22,709 bases of DNA from an uncultured Peptococcaceae bacterium. GTDB lineage: Bacteria > Bacillota > Desulfotomaculia > Desulfotomaculales > Desulfallaceae. The stretch is from the NCBI GenBank assembly GCA_913064925.1, contig CAJYBN010000014.1, positions 1 through 22,709 on the forward strand. Reading direction: 5' to 3'. The notes under the pieces are model-generated. The model had not been told where the DNA came from, did not search any database, and saw nothing but the letters and a program-made list of their open reading frames with translations. Below, piece by piece: positions 14,083-22,117 of this stretch (positions within the stretch are counted from its first letter, which is position 1; every line of letters starts with the position of its first letter). A program made the translations under genes and the position numbers.

Positions 14083-15867
14083 TCATCCCCCGGCCATTGT
14101 GCTGTTATAATAATCCAGATCACTTAACGCAATGAGCTCCTTTTTAATTTGCTCGATTTTCGCCACCTGTTTTTTAATTTCCGCCGCCTCCGCGCCGGCA
14201 GACTGCTCCCCGGCCTCTTTTTGAGCCAGGGCGCGCTCCAACACGGCCCGCGTCTGGCTGACCACCGATTGAAACTTTTCCTCCAGCGCCCTTTCAAACA
14301 GGCGCACGCTTTTTTTCACCCGTTCCCGGAAATCATAGCGCACCCGGCCGCAGTTGCGTTCCAGTTCCTTATCCACCTTGGCGATCATTTCCCGCAGAAT
14401 TATCGGCCCGGAAATGAACCGGGGCAGAATGGCTGCGGTTATCTGGATGGGGTCGGGCAGCAGAGCGGGCGCGTCGCCCAAAACGTAGTAAAGCTTGCTC
14501 TCGGCCGTTAACCGCTCCACCTTGGTAAAGCCCTCAAGGTTAATTTCAAATATGTCGGCGGAATTTTTGAGCAGTTGTTCCACGATGGCGTTGGTTTTGC
14601 CGGTGAACCTTTTAACCAGGGCGTCAAATCCCGCGCTTACTTTCTGGTCAAGCTCCGGATACCATTCTTTTAAACTCCTTTCCATGGCTTGGTAAATCAA
14701 GTTTTCCAGGTAACCTACCAGCTGCCTGCCCGCCAGCCCGCTTTCCGCGTAGGCCCGGTTGACCTGCGCCTCGATAAGCTGGCGGCGGGATTGGCGAAAA
14801 CGGGCGATTTCCTCCTCCATCGCGGCAAACAGGCGGTCTACTTCTCCTTGCAACAGGTAGCTGTTGTCCAGCTGCTGTTGTTCCAGCTGCCGTACCATTT
14901 GATCAAAAAGGTTTACCTTTTTCTTTAAGTCCTGCAGCGGGATGCCCAGGGCCTTTAACTCCAGCTCCATGTTCATCTTCAGCTCGCCTGAGGCGTTGAT
15001 TCCCTTGGTGATGGCCGCCGCCAGCACGGTTTGGCCCTTCTCCCGCATTAAGAAATTTTGCAGTTCTTTTTCAAAACCAGGTAAACAGCTGTCCCGCAGT
15101 TTAGCCTGGTCGCGGTTCATTTTCCCCTCCAGGGCCCACTTGGCGGATAGCGGGTAAACCGAAACGTTATTGAAACCCAGCTTGCCTGCCAGGGTTTGGC
15201 GGGTGAAGGCCAGGGCTTTTTCCCGGTCTTCCTTGGCCAGGTAGTCTATTTTATTGAGGATAAAAAATGTTTTCGCGGCATACCGCTTGATTTTGGTTAA
15301 AAATTCGCACTCCGCCTCGCTCAAGGGCTGGTCCGCCGACAGGAGGAAAATGGCGGCATCCACCATCGGCAGGTATTTGTAGGTTTCGTCGGTGTTGTTT
15401 TTATAGATGGAGCCCACGCCGGGGGTATCGATTAAAAGCACCCCGTCCTTGAGGTAAGCGGAAGGATAGGCCACAGTCACGTGGCGCACGTTTTTGCGGT
15501 TGCCCGGGTTACCCTCTTCGGTGATATAGTCCGCCAGTTCACCCAGGGGGATGGGCTTTGTCGTGCCATTGTTAAAGTAAATGATGGTTTGCACTTCTTC
15601 CGCGTACTCAATCAAGGTAACAATGGAGGTAAGCGGTAACACGCCGGTGGGCAGCACCTGGTCGCCCAGCAGGGCGTTTAAAAATGTTGATTTGCCCCTT
15701 TTAAAATGTCCCAGCACCACCAGGTGAAATTTATCCTCGGCCAGTTTTTGCCCCTGTTCGTCAAGGTAGGCCGACAAAACTTTATTTCCCCGGTAGGCGG
15801 CTATTTGGCCCAGTTCACTCAGGGAGCGCTGGATCACCCTTTTGGCCGGGGCATAGGCCAGTGTCAT
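14083..15867 (-). CDS. Bacterial dynamin-like GTPase
   Basis: 594 residues. The N-terminal large GTPase domain carries G1 GHFKRGKST (53-61), G2 Thr in LPLTSIVT (about 80), G3 DTPGVGS (147-153) and G4 NKID (205-208). The remaining 350 residues are mostly charged helix with predicted coiled coil (about 305-360 and 505-585) and one more hydrophobic stretch, PDPIQITAAILPRFISGPI (about 465-485), that could act as the lipid-contact paddle. Members of the family bind and remodel membranes on GTP hydrolysis. Clostridial and cyanobacterial relatives are often in pairs or fused; here a single gene stands alone. ATG 15867 with GGGGTG 7 nt upstream. The exact membrane target is unknown. An 8-bp inverted repeat (15949-15956/15975-15982) lies upstream. 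Confidence 0.9.
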   Translation of the reverse strand: MTLAYAPAKRVIQRSLSELGQIAAYRGNKVLSAYLDEQGQKLAEDKFHLVVLGHFKRGKSTFLNALLGDQVLPTGVLPLTSIVTLIEYAEEVQTIIYFNNGTTKPIPLGELADYITEEGNPGNRKNVRHVTVAYPSAYLKDGVLLIDTPGVGSIYKNNTDETYKYLPMVDAAIFLLSADQPLSEAECEFLTKIKRYAAKTFFILNKIDYLAKEDREKALAFTRQTLAGKLGFNNVSVYPLSAKWALEGKMNRDQAKLRDSCLPGFEKELQNFLMREKGQTVLAAAITKGINASGELKMNMELELKALGIPLQDLKKKVNLFDQMVRQLEQQQLDNSYLLQGEVDRLFAAMEEEIARFRQSRRQLIEAQVNRAYAESGLAGRQLVGYLENLIYQAMERSLKEWYPELDQKVSAGFDALVKRFTGKTNAIVEQLLKNSADIFEINLEGFTKVERLTAESKLYYVLGDAPALLPDPIQITAAILPRFISGPIILREMIAKVDKELERNCGRVRYDFRERVKKSVRLFERALEEKFQSVVSQTRAVLERALAQKEAGEQSAGAEAAEIKKQVAKIEQIKKELIALSDLDYYNSTMAGG

Positions 15868-16239
15868 TATGTTTCACCCCTTTGGTTTGATATTTTTCAG
15901 GCAGTCGTTTCACCATTTGAGGTTGCTAACAATTTTTTGGATAATTATTTTCAGTCCGGATATTTTTAGGTAAAGACTGAAATTTGACGGCGGTTTTTTC
16001 GTAGCTATCAAACCGGGCCGTTTTGTTTTATTAAATATTGCGGCAGGCAATTTTGGCGGGGTGCTTTGCGAAAAACCACAGCGGCAAATAAAAATAGCCC
16101 CCACCAAAACAAAATATTTTGGTAGGAGCTATTAGCTTTAAAGCGTTAGGCGAGCTCCATCGCCGTTTCATAACCCTAATTGTGTACATCTTATACTTTA
16201 ATGGACGGAGCGAAACCAGTCAATTATGATTTACTGGCA
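15868..16239. other. Intergenic region without a supported gene
   Basis: This stretch holds the upstream region of the dynamin-like gene with an inverted repeat TTTCAGTC/GACTGAAA (15949-15956 and 15975-15982), a minus-strand terminator hairpin (16093-16133), and about 100 bp with no recognisable content before the 34-bp target duplication. A short open frame from 16107 down begins inside the terminator and has no ribosome site, so it is not called. Confidence 0.6.
16085..16133 (-). terminator. Minus-strand intrinsic terminator
   Basis: Arms at 16093-16109 and 16117-16133 pair over 17 positions with two mismatches and a 7-nt loop. On the minus strand the stem is followed by TTTTTATTT. It would stop transcription coming from the small IS element, or older minus-strand transcription, before the dynamin-like gene. 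Confidence 0.7.
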
Positions 16240-16273
16240 AAAATGTTGATTAATATCTCATTTTCACTTACCA
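16240..16273 (+). repeat. 34-bp target site duplication, copy 1
   Basis: Identical over 34 bp to 16862-16895 (begins AAAATGTTGATTAATATC, ends CACTTACCA). It stops exactly where the left terminal inverted repeat of the mini element begins. Confidence 0.92.
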
Positions 16274-16861
16274 CCTGACTTTATCAGTTCACCTAGCGTG
16301 AACCCGCATAAAACCTGGAAATAAAAAAATAAAAGTTTGCATTTTGCCACTACAGCAATTCCTTTATTTTATAGCACCAACTCCTCCGCAGGAGTGACAT
16401 TTTTTGGTAGTTTAATCCAGAGCGCCCGTAAAATTTTATTGCTTAACTCCGTCCCTTTAGTTTTGACGTAAAACTTTTTCTGTTCAATTTCCATCTCGAC
16501 AAAGGCCATCGCATTCAGCGCTTCCCGGATTCTTTCCGCAGAAGCCGATACCTTGGCTTTGATGCTGGGGTTGTTCTTGATCTGATCCAAGCAACCAAAA
16601 TTTAACATAACCTTGGGTTTGACGGCCCCCTTTTCCCGGTAGGACTTCACCAGCTGGGCATATTCGTGTTGGCCTGATTTGGTAATCTTGATAAACACAC
16701 CCCAATTATACTACTAATATTAGCCATATGCAAGTAATAAAGGGCATCCCGGATATCTATATTGCCACTACATTATTTCCGGAGAAAATATATCGGCCTT
16801 GATTTTACTGGGTTTTGGGGGGCGAAATGGGCTAAAATCGGTCTGAACTGATAAACTCAGG
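16274..16861 (-). mobile_element. Miniature IS1634-like element (588 bp), internally deleted
   Basis: The ends are CCTGACTTTATCAGTTCA (left, 16274-16291) and its reverse complement with one mismatch at the right (16844-16861), 17 of 18 bp identical. It is flanked on both sides by the perfect 34-bp duplication, which is consistent with the unusually long, variable target duplications known for IS1634. The single frame inside joins transposase N- and C-terminal segments. Two copies of TTGCCACTACA (16344-16354 and 16762-16772) lie subterminally and may be transposase contacts. Full-length members are roughly three times longer, so this is probably non-autonomous. Confidence 0.85.
16369..16698 (-). 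pseudogene. IS1634-like transposase, in-frame internal deletion derivative
   Basis: A 109-residue open frame. Residues 1-62 (MFIKITKSGQHEYAQLVKSY, then KVMLNFGCLDQ) match the N-terminal segment of IS1634/IS4-type transposases. Residues about 70-104 (VEMEIEQKKFYVKTKG, ILRALWIKLPKNV) resemble the family's usual C-terminal end. The whole DDE catalytic core, several hundred residues, is absent, yet the frame is open, as expected of an in-frame deletion. GTG start at 16698 with only a weak GGGG in front. It lies entirely inside the inverted repeats of the mini element. It cannot catalyse transposition; a DNA-binding inhibitor role is conceivable but unsupported. Confidence 0.72.
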
Positions 16862-16895
16862 AAAATGTTGATTAATATCTCATTTTCACTTACCA
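16862..16895 (+). repeat. 34-bp target site duplication, copy 2
   Basis: Second copy of the 34-bp sequence at 16240-16273, beginning directly after the right inverted repeat. It ends 52 bp before the next gene, so the insertion sits in that gene's upstream region. Confidence 0.92.
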
Positions 16896-16947
16896 GCTCC
16901 GGCGGAGGAGTTAAAAAACGGAATCATGCTGAAAAGGAGTTATAAAA

Positions 16948-17529
16948 ATGGAACACGACGTGCAAAAAGAAGCCATCAATACCTGGGTTAATAAAAATGA
17001 ATTGGAAAAAGCGCTGTCCATTGGTATTCATAGAGCACCGGAATTCAAGCATGAGGAAAAAAAGCATTACCTGGGCGAGTTCAGGGAACGGGTTATCAGG
17101 TTATTAACCAAAAAACAGGTTATGGAACCGGCCATTTACCCGGAAATAGCGGAAGCTTTAAAAGACAGGCGGGCTGTTAAAATGATTATCAACGGCGATA
17201 TAGACTACCGTTTTGTAAAGAAATACGTAAAACTAGCGCAAAAAATGGGCAAGACCAGTACCGTTATCCACGATCCCGGGTTCAAGGGAGAAACCGGGTT
17301 GATTGTTGCCGGCGACGGCGCCGTTGATGTTCAGAATATAGATGTTCCGGACCGGGAAACAAGGTTAAAGAAGCTGGGGGTTTCCCCGGCCTTAATCCAT
17401 TCCGCCGGGAAAAAAGTGTGCGAGCGGTGCTACAAAAAAATTATCCATGCCGACCCCGGCGAAGCGATCAATTACCAGCTGCTGACCCTGGCGGATCGTT
17501 TTTGGGGCGAGCGTTGTTCCGCTTGTTAA
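16948..17529 (+). CDS. YueI-family (DUF1694) protein with C-terminal CxxC...CxxC extension
   Basis: 193 residues. The N-terminal 130 residues follow the YueI/DUF1694 pattern of Firmicutes: a helix, then GIHRAPEFKHEEKKHYLGEF, FRERVIRLLTKKQV and the fold core around AVKMIINGDIDYRFVKKYVK. Bacillus YueI ends near there; this protein continues to residue 193 with CERC (158-161) and CSAC (190-193), which look like a zinc-binding knuckle. The family has no firm function. It resembles small RNA- or ligand-binding alpha/beta proteins (L7Ae-like fold is suggested for relatives, from memory). ATG 16948 with AAGGAG 7 nt upstream. It stands alone, about 360 bp before asnS. Confidence 0.85.
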   Translation: MEHDVQKEAINTWVNKNELEKALSIGIHRAPEFKHEEKKHYLGEFRERVIRLLTKKQVMEPAIYPEIAEALKDRRAVKMIINGDIDYRFVKKYVKLAQKMGKTSTVIHDPGFKGETGLIVAGDGAVDVQNIDVPDRETRLKKLGVSPALIHSAGKKVCERCYKKIIHADPGEAINYQLLTLADRFWGERCSAC

Positions 17530-17639
17530 AAAGTACCCCCGGTGCCCGGTCGTGCATACTTTGCCAAGTGACGTTGTAATAATAACAGTAGTTTGGCCGT
17601 GTACTTTCACATAGCGGGGTGTAAAACTTGGACTAAGCC

Positions 17640-17745
17640 GTCAACCTGACCCGCCTGGAAGAAGCCGTTAACGGCCCGTGATAAGGCGGGTGCGCTGGCA
17701 GAATTGAACGAAGCCCGTTTCCGCTGCAAACAAATCGGCAAGTGA
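17640..17745 (+). pseudogene. Possible gene remnant before asnS
   Basis: Two adjoining frames look coding-like: VNLTRLEEAVNGP (17640 to stop 17679-17681), then, after a shift, DKAGALAELNEARFRCKQIG ending at TGA 17743-17745. Read together they would be the helical C-terminus of a small protein. No start or family is recognisable. The rest of 17530-17820 shows nothing else. Confidence 0.25.
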
Positions 17746-17821
17746 TCTCCCGCCGGCAGCTTTTTCTTCCGGCAGGAATTTTGACGGGCGGCCGGAATTT
17801 ATTACAAGGTACATTACCGGC

Positions 17822-17862
17822 TTGCTTTCCCGGGTGCGGTTATACTGCCGCACCCGGCAAGC
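17822..17862 (+). other. Strong hairpin in front of asnS
   Basis: CCGGGTGCGG (17830-17839) and CCGCACCCGG (17848-17857) form a perfect 10-bp GC stem with loop TTATACTG. Outer TTGC/GCAA bases could extend it across an asymmetric bulge. No T tract follows and no T-box or anti-terminator sequence is present, so its role (leader structure or operator) is unknown. Confidence 0.5.
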
Positions 17863-17893
17863 GGCGGCAATGGCGAAGGAGGGGAGCATCCAT

Positions 17894-19285
17894 TTGGAAG
17901 TAACGACGGTAAGGGAGCTTTTCCGGCATGCGGACCGGTTTTTACAGCGCAAGATTAAGGTTAACGGTTGGGTCAGGACTGTCAGGTCGTCCAAGAATTT
18001 TGGTTTCATTGAACTCAACGACGGCACGTTTTTCACCAACCTGCAGGTTGTATTCGACGACGGGCTGGACAACTTCAAGGAAGTGGCCAAGCTGGTTACC
18101 GGCTCGGCCATTGTGGTGGAGGGGCAGTTTACCGAGTCGCCCGGGGCGAAACAGCCCTTTGAGCTGAAGGCGGAGAGAATTGAAGTGGCAGGTGCCGCCG
18201 CGCAGGATTACCCGCTGCAGAAAAAAAGGCACTCCTTCGAATTTCTGCGCACTATCGCTCACCTGCGCCCCCGCACCAACACCTTTTCCGCCGTTTTCCG
18301 GGTCAGGTCCCTGCTGGCTTTCGCGGTGCACAAATTCTTCCAGGAGCGGGGTTTTGTCTACGTGCATACCCCCATTATTACCGGGAGCGACGCGGAAGGC
18401 GCCGGCGAAATGTTCCGCGTTACCGCGCTGGATTTCGAGAACATTCCCAGGGATGGGTCCGGCTGTGTGGATTTTTCCCGGGACTTTTTCGGCCGGGAAA
18501 CAAACCTGACGGTGAGCGGCCAGTTGAACGTGGAAGCCTACTGCCTGGCCTTCAACAAGGTTTACACCTTCGGGCCCACCTTCCGGGCGGAAAACTCAAA
18601 CACCGCCAGGCACGCCGCGGAATTTTGGATGATCGAACCGGAAATAGCCTTTGCCGGTTTGCCGGAAAACATGCAGCTGGCCGAGGACATGATGAAGTTC
18701 CTGATCGGCTACGCCCTGGAAAACGCCCCCGAGGAGATGAACTTTTTCAACAAGTTCATTGATAAATCACTCCTCGACCGCCTGTACAACGTTTTGGATT
18801 CTGATTTCGCCCGCGTTACTTATACGGAGGCGGTGGAGATCCTGCAAAAATCAGGAGAGGAATTCAACTACCCCGTGGGGTGGGGACATGACCTGCAGAC
18901 CGAGCACGAGAGGTACCTGACGGAGAAGTATTTCCAAAAGCCGGTCTTTGTGACTGATTATCCAAAAGAAATCAAGGCTTTTTACATGCGCATGAACGAT
19001 GACGGTAAAACGGTGGCGGCCATGGATCTATTGGTACCCGGCGTGGGGGAAATCGTCGGCGGGAGCGCCAGGGAAGAAAGGTTGGACTACATGGAAAAAA
19101 GGATGGAAGAGCTGGGGCTGAATAAGGAAGACTACTGGTGGTACCTTGACCTCCGGAGGTACGGCGGCGCTAAACACGCGGGCTACGGGCTGGGATTCGA
19201 AAGGCTGATCATGTACGTAACGGGCATGGCCAATATCCGAGACGTAATATCTTTTCCCAGAACGCCCAAAAATGCTGAATTTTAA
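17894..19285 (+). CDS. asnS: Asparaginyl-tRNA synthetase
   Basis: Charges tRNA-Asn with asparagine in the cytosol. 463 residues from TTG 17894. An N-terminal OB-fold anticodon-binding domain (KIKVNGWVRTVRSSKNFGF) is followed by the class II core with motif 2 FRAENSNTARHAAEFWMIEPE (about 229-250) and motif 3 GLGFERLIMYVTGMANIRDV (about 430-450). The sequence HAAEFWMIEPE and the ending ISFPRTP separate AsnRS from AspRS. Start choice: AAGGAGGGG at 17876-17884 precedes TTG 17894; an in-frame ATG at 17870 would add eight residues but has no good ribosome site. The next gene, glnS, follows after 137 bp on the same strand, probably co-transcribed. Confidence 0.95.
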   Translation: MEVTTVRELFRHADRFLQRKIKVNGWVRTVRSSKNFGFIELNDGTFFTNLQVVFDDGLDNFKEVAKLVTGSAIVVEGQFTESPGAKQPFELKAERIEVAGAAAQDYPLQKKRHSFEFLRTIAHLRPRTNTFSAVFRVRSLLAFAVHKFFQERGFVYVHTPIITGSDAEGAGEMFRVTALDFENIPRDGSGCVDFSRDFFGRETNLTVSGQLNVEAYCLAFNKVYTFGPTFRAENSNTARHAAEFWMIEPEIAFAGLPENMQLAEDMMKFLIGYALENAPEEMNFFNKFIDKSLLDRLYNVLDSDFARVTYTEAVEILQKSGEEFNYPVGWGHDLQTEHERYLTEKYFQKPVFVTDYPKEIKAFYMRMNDDGKTVAAMDLLVPGVGEIVGGSAREERLDYMEKRMEELGLNKEDYWWYLDLRRYGGAKHAGYGLGFERLIMYVTGMANIRDVISFPRTPKNAEF

Positions 19286-19422
19286 ACGGATACGGCAGGA
19301 TTTTCGTTCCCAGGGCAAGAAAAATTGTTTGAAGCGGGGGAGAATATTAATAACCCTTGAGTGGAAATGTGAACCAGCGGGGGTTTTCCACAAAATTAAT
19401 TTACTGCAAAGAGGGAGCCAAA

Positions 19423-21129
19423 ATGACTGCGAGCAATTCCAACATGCCCGCGAATTTTATTGAAGGCATCATTGACGAGGACTTGAAATACAACAGGTAC
19501 GGCGGCCGTGTGCACACCAGGTTTCCACCCGAGCCGAACGGCTACCTGCACATCGGGCACGCCAAGTCCATCTGCCTTAATTTCGGCATCGCCGGGAAGT
19601 ACGGCGGCCTGTGTAACCTGCGCTTTGACGACACCAATCCCACCAAGGAAAACGTCGAGTACGTGGAATCAATCAAGGAGGACGTTCGGTGGCTTGGTTT
19701 CGACTGGGGCGACAGGCTGTACTTTGCCTCGGATTATTTTGAGCAGCTTTACCGGTACGCCGTCCAATTGATCAAGGCGGGGAAGGCCTACGTTTGCGAC
19801 TTGAGCCCGGAAGAAATCAGGGAGTACCGGGGCACCCTCACCGAGCCCGGCAAGGAAAGCCCTTACCGCAACCGCTCGGTGGAGGAAAACCTGGACTTGT
19901 TCGAGAGGATGAGGGCGGGCGAGTTCCCGGACGGATCGCGCGTGCTGCGGGCGAAGATCGACATGTCCTCGCCCAACTTGAACATGCGTGACCCGGTGCT
20001 GTACCGCATTCAGCGGGCGACGCACCACCGGACGGGGGACAAGTGGTGCATTTACCCCATGTACGACTTTGCCCACCCCCTTTCCGACGCCATTGAAGGC
20101 ATAACGCATTCCATCTGCACGCTGGAATTCGAGGACCACCGCCCCCTGTACGACTGGGTACTGGACGCGCTGGGCTTTGGCGAAGGACGGCCCAAGCAAA
20201 TCGAGTTCGCCCGGCTGAACCTGAGCCACACCGTCATGAGCAAGCGCAAGCTGCGCATGCTGGTGGAGGAGGGGTACGTGAGCGGGTGGGACGACCCGCG
20301 CATGCCCACCATTTCCGGCCTGCGGCGGCGCGGTTACACGCCCGGGGCCATCCGTGACTTCTGCGAGCGCATCGGCGTGGCCAAGAGCAACAGCTTGGTG
20401 GATATAGCTATGCTGGAGCACTGCATCCGGGAGGACTTGAACTTCAGCGCACCGCGCGTGATGGCGGTTTTGCGCCCGCTGCGGGTGGTCATCGACAATT
20501 ACCCGGAGGGCCGGGTGGAAATGCTGGACGCGGAAAACAACCCGGAAAACCCGGACATGGGATCCCGGAAAATTCCCTTTTCCCGCGAGCTGTTCATTGA
20601 ACGGGATGATTTCATGGAAGACCCGCCGAAAAAGTTCTTCCGCCTGGCCCCCGGCCGCGAGGTGCGGTTAAAGCACGCTTACATCATCAAGTGCGAGCGG
20701 GTGGTGAAGGACGAGCAAACCGGCGAAGTGGTGGAACTGCACTGCACGTATGACCCCGGCACGCGCAGCGGTTCGCCCACCAGCACCCGCAAGGTGAAGG
20801 GGACGCTGCACTGGGTTTCGGCGGGCCACGCCGTCGGGTGCGAAGTGCGGTTGTACGACCACCTTTTCTTAAAGGAGAATCCCGAAGAAGATGAAGACTT
20901 CATGGCCAATATAAACCCGAACTCGCTGATAACCTTGACTTCATGCCTGGTGGAGCCGGGCCTGGCGGGCGCGGCACCGGGCAGCCGCTACCAGTTTCTG
21001 CGGCAGGGCTATTTTTGCGTGGACCCCGATTCCACCGCGGACCGGCTGGTGTTCAACCGGATAGTGCCGTTAAAGGATTCTTGGGCTAAAATACAAAAAG
21101 CCGTGGGAAACGGCCCGGATAAAAGGTAA
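19423..21129 (+). CDS. glnS: Glutaminyl-tRNA synthetase
   Basis: Charges tRNA-Gln directly with glutamine. 568 residues, near the E. coli length. The class I signatures are HIGH in YLHIGHAKS (about 43-46) and the KMSKS equivalent VMSKR (271-275). The PPEPNGYLHIGHA and FRFDDTNP-like RFDDTNPTKE stretches, plus the C-terminal beta-barrel anticodon domains, mark GlnRS rather than non-discriminating GluRS. Start ATG 19423 has GAGGGAG about 7 nt upstream; an earlier in-frame ATG at 19357 lacks one. GlnRS is absent from many Firmicutes, which make Gln-tRNA by amidation through GatCAB, so this gene was probably acquired by transfer at some point. It is noticeably GC-rich. It ends at a strong terminator. 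Confidence 0.95.
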   Translation: MTASNSNMPANFIEGIIDEDLKYNRYGGRVHTRFPPEPNGYLHIGHAKSICLNFGIAGKYGGLCNLRFDDTNPTKENVEYVESIKEDVRWLGFDWGDRLYFASDYFEQLYRYAVQLIKAGKAYVCDLSPEEIREYRGTLTEPGKESPYRNRSVEENLDLFERMRAGEFPDGSRVLRAKIDMSSPNLNMRDPVLYRIQRATHHRTGDKWCIYPMYDFAHPLSDAIEGITHSICTLEFEDHRPLYDWVLDALGFGEGRPKQIEFARLNLSHTVMSKRKLRMLVEEGYVSGWDDPRMPTISGLRRRGYTPGAIRDFCERIGVAKSNSLVDIAMLEHCIREDLNFSAPRVMAVLRPLRVVIDNYPEGRVEMLDAENNPENPDMGSRKIPFSRELFIERDDFMEDPPKKFFRLAPGREVRLKHAYIIKCERVVKDEQTGEVVELHCTYDPGTRSGSPTSTRKVKGTLHWVSAGHAVGCEVRLYDHLFLKENPEEDEDFMANINPNSLITLTSCLVEPGLAGAAPGSRYQFLRQGYFCVDPDSTADRLVFNRIVPLKDSWAKIQKAVGNGPDKR

Positions 21130-21181
21130 AAAATAAAGGGGCTGCCGGGAGGCGTACACCGGTCAGGCCCCTGAATTTTTT
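21127..21181. terminator. Bidirectional terminator between glnS and the tRNA thiolase gene
   Basis: AGGGGCTGCCGG (21137-21148) pairs with CCGGTCAGGCCCCT (21159-21172) with small bulges. On the plus strand GAATTTTTTAT follows; on the minus strand TTTATTTTTTACC follows. It overlaps the last codons of the convergent minus-strand gene. Confidence 0.8.
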
Positions 21182-22101
21182 ATAGCTTCCAGCACGGCCA
21201 GGGGATCCAGCCCGGCCCTTTGCACCTGGCGGCAAAAGCTGCAGGTTTCGGCTGTTGTGGGCTGGCCGCACACCGAACACGGCCGCAGCTGCGGTTCTTC
21301 GCTCCCGCCCTGGAAATAATGCCGGCCTTCCCGCAGGAAACCCAGGTAGAAGCGGTCTTTGGTTCCCGGCGCGCGGGACTCCAGTGCATTCAACACGTCT
21401 TTGTAGGCCAGGCTGCTGGCGCCCTTGGCCATGGGGCATTCTTCCAGAATATAATTGATTCCTTTGATTATGCAGTAAGCGGCGGTTTCCCTTTCGCCCA
21501 GCCTGCACAGGGGCTTGACTTTGCGCACCAGGCCTTGGGAGGCGGGCATGTTGGGCGACTGGCGGCGCAGGTAACCGACCTGCCAGCTGAGCGCGTTGCC
21601 CAGCAGGGCGCCGGCCTCGTCATCCAGGTTGTGCCCGGTTACCACGGCGTCATACCCCTTGATTGAGGCCGCGGCGTTCATGATGTAACGCTTCACCAAA
21701 CCGCACGTGGAACAAAAGGGTTTGCCCGATTTTTTGGCAATGTACCCCACGTTGACACCGTAGGTTTCCGGTAAGGACACCACATGCAGGGCTGCCCGGC
21801 GCGCGCCGGCGAAGTTCTCCGCCTTCTCCCGCGACCGGGCGGAATAATCCCCGATGCCCAGGTCAATGTACAGGCCGTCCGCCTGGTACCCGAGGTCCAG
21901 CAGCACGTCCCACAGGGCCAGGCTGTCTTTGCCGCCGGAAACAGCAAGCAGCAGCTTTTCCCCGGGCTCGAACATTTTGAACTTGCGCACGGCCCTGGTC
22001 ACTTGTTTATGCACGTGTTCGACGAAGTGTTCCTCGCAGTAAGCGGCCCGGTGGCGGCGGATTTCTATGCAAGCTCCGCTCCCGCATTTCAGGCACCGCA
22101 C
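21163..22101 (-). CDS. ttuA: TtuA/NcsA-type tRNA 2-thiolation enzyme (PP-loop ATPase with zinc fingers)
   Basis: 312 residues. An N-terminal zinc finger (CLKC at 3-6, CEEH at 22-25) is followed by the PP-loop SGGKDS (55-60), the cluster cysteines CSTC (130, 133) and Cys222, and a C-terminal zinc finger CSVC (275-278) and CSFC (287-290). This is the TtuA/CTU1/NcsA architecture (TIGR00269-like); as I recall, Thermus TtuA uses cysteines with the same numbers for its [4Fe-4S] cluster. It adenylates a tRNA uridine and replaces oxygen with sulfur, at position 54 in TtuA or 34 in Ncs6; which one applies here is not decidable. GTG 22101 with AAGGGGG about 8 nt upstream. The sulfur-carrier gene lies 16 bp upstream. 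Confidence 0.88.
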   Translation of the reverse strand: MRCLKCGSGACIEIRRHRAAYCEEHFVEHVHKQVTRAVRKFKMFEPGEKLLLAVSGGKDSLALWDVLLDLGYQADGLYIDLGIGDYSARSREKAENFAGARRAALHVVSLPETYGVNVGYIAKKSGKPFCSTCGLVKRYIMNAAASIKGYDAVVTGHNLDDEAGALLGNALSWQVGYLRRQSPNMPASQGLVRKVKPLCRLGERETAAYCIIKGINYILEECPMAKGASSLAYKDVLNALESRAPGTKDRFYLGFLREGRHYFQGGSEEPQLRPCSVCGQPTTAETCSFCRQVQRAGLDPLAVLEAIKNSGA

Positions 22102-22117
22102 CGGCCGTCCCCCCTTT

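Noticed and set aside
15910..16107. 65-codon minus-strand frame in the gap before the dynamin-like gene
   Set aside because: It starts inside a terminator loop and has no SD or recognisable sequence.
17530..17893. T-box leader for asnS
   Set aside because: No T-box sequence (AGGGTGGnACCGCG type) or specifier-stem layout is present.
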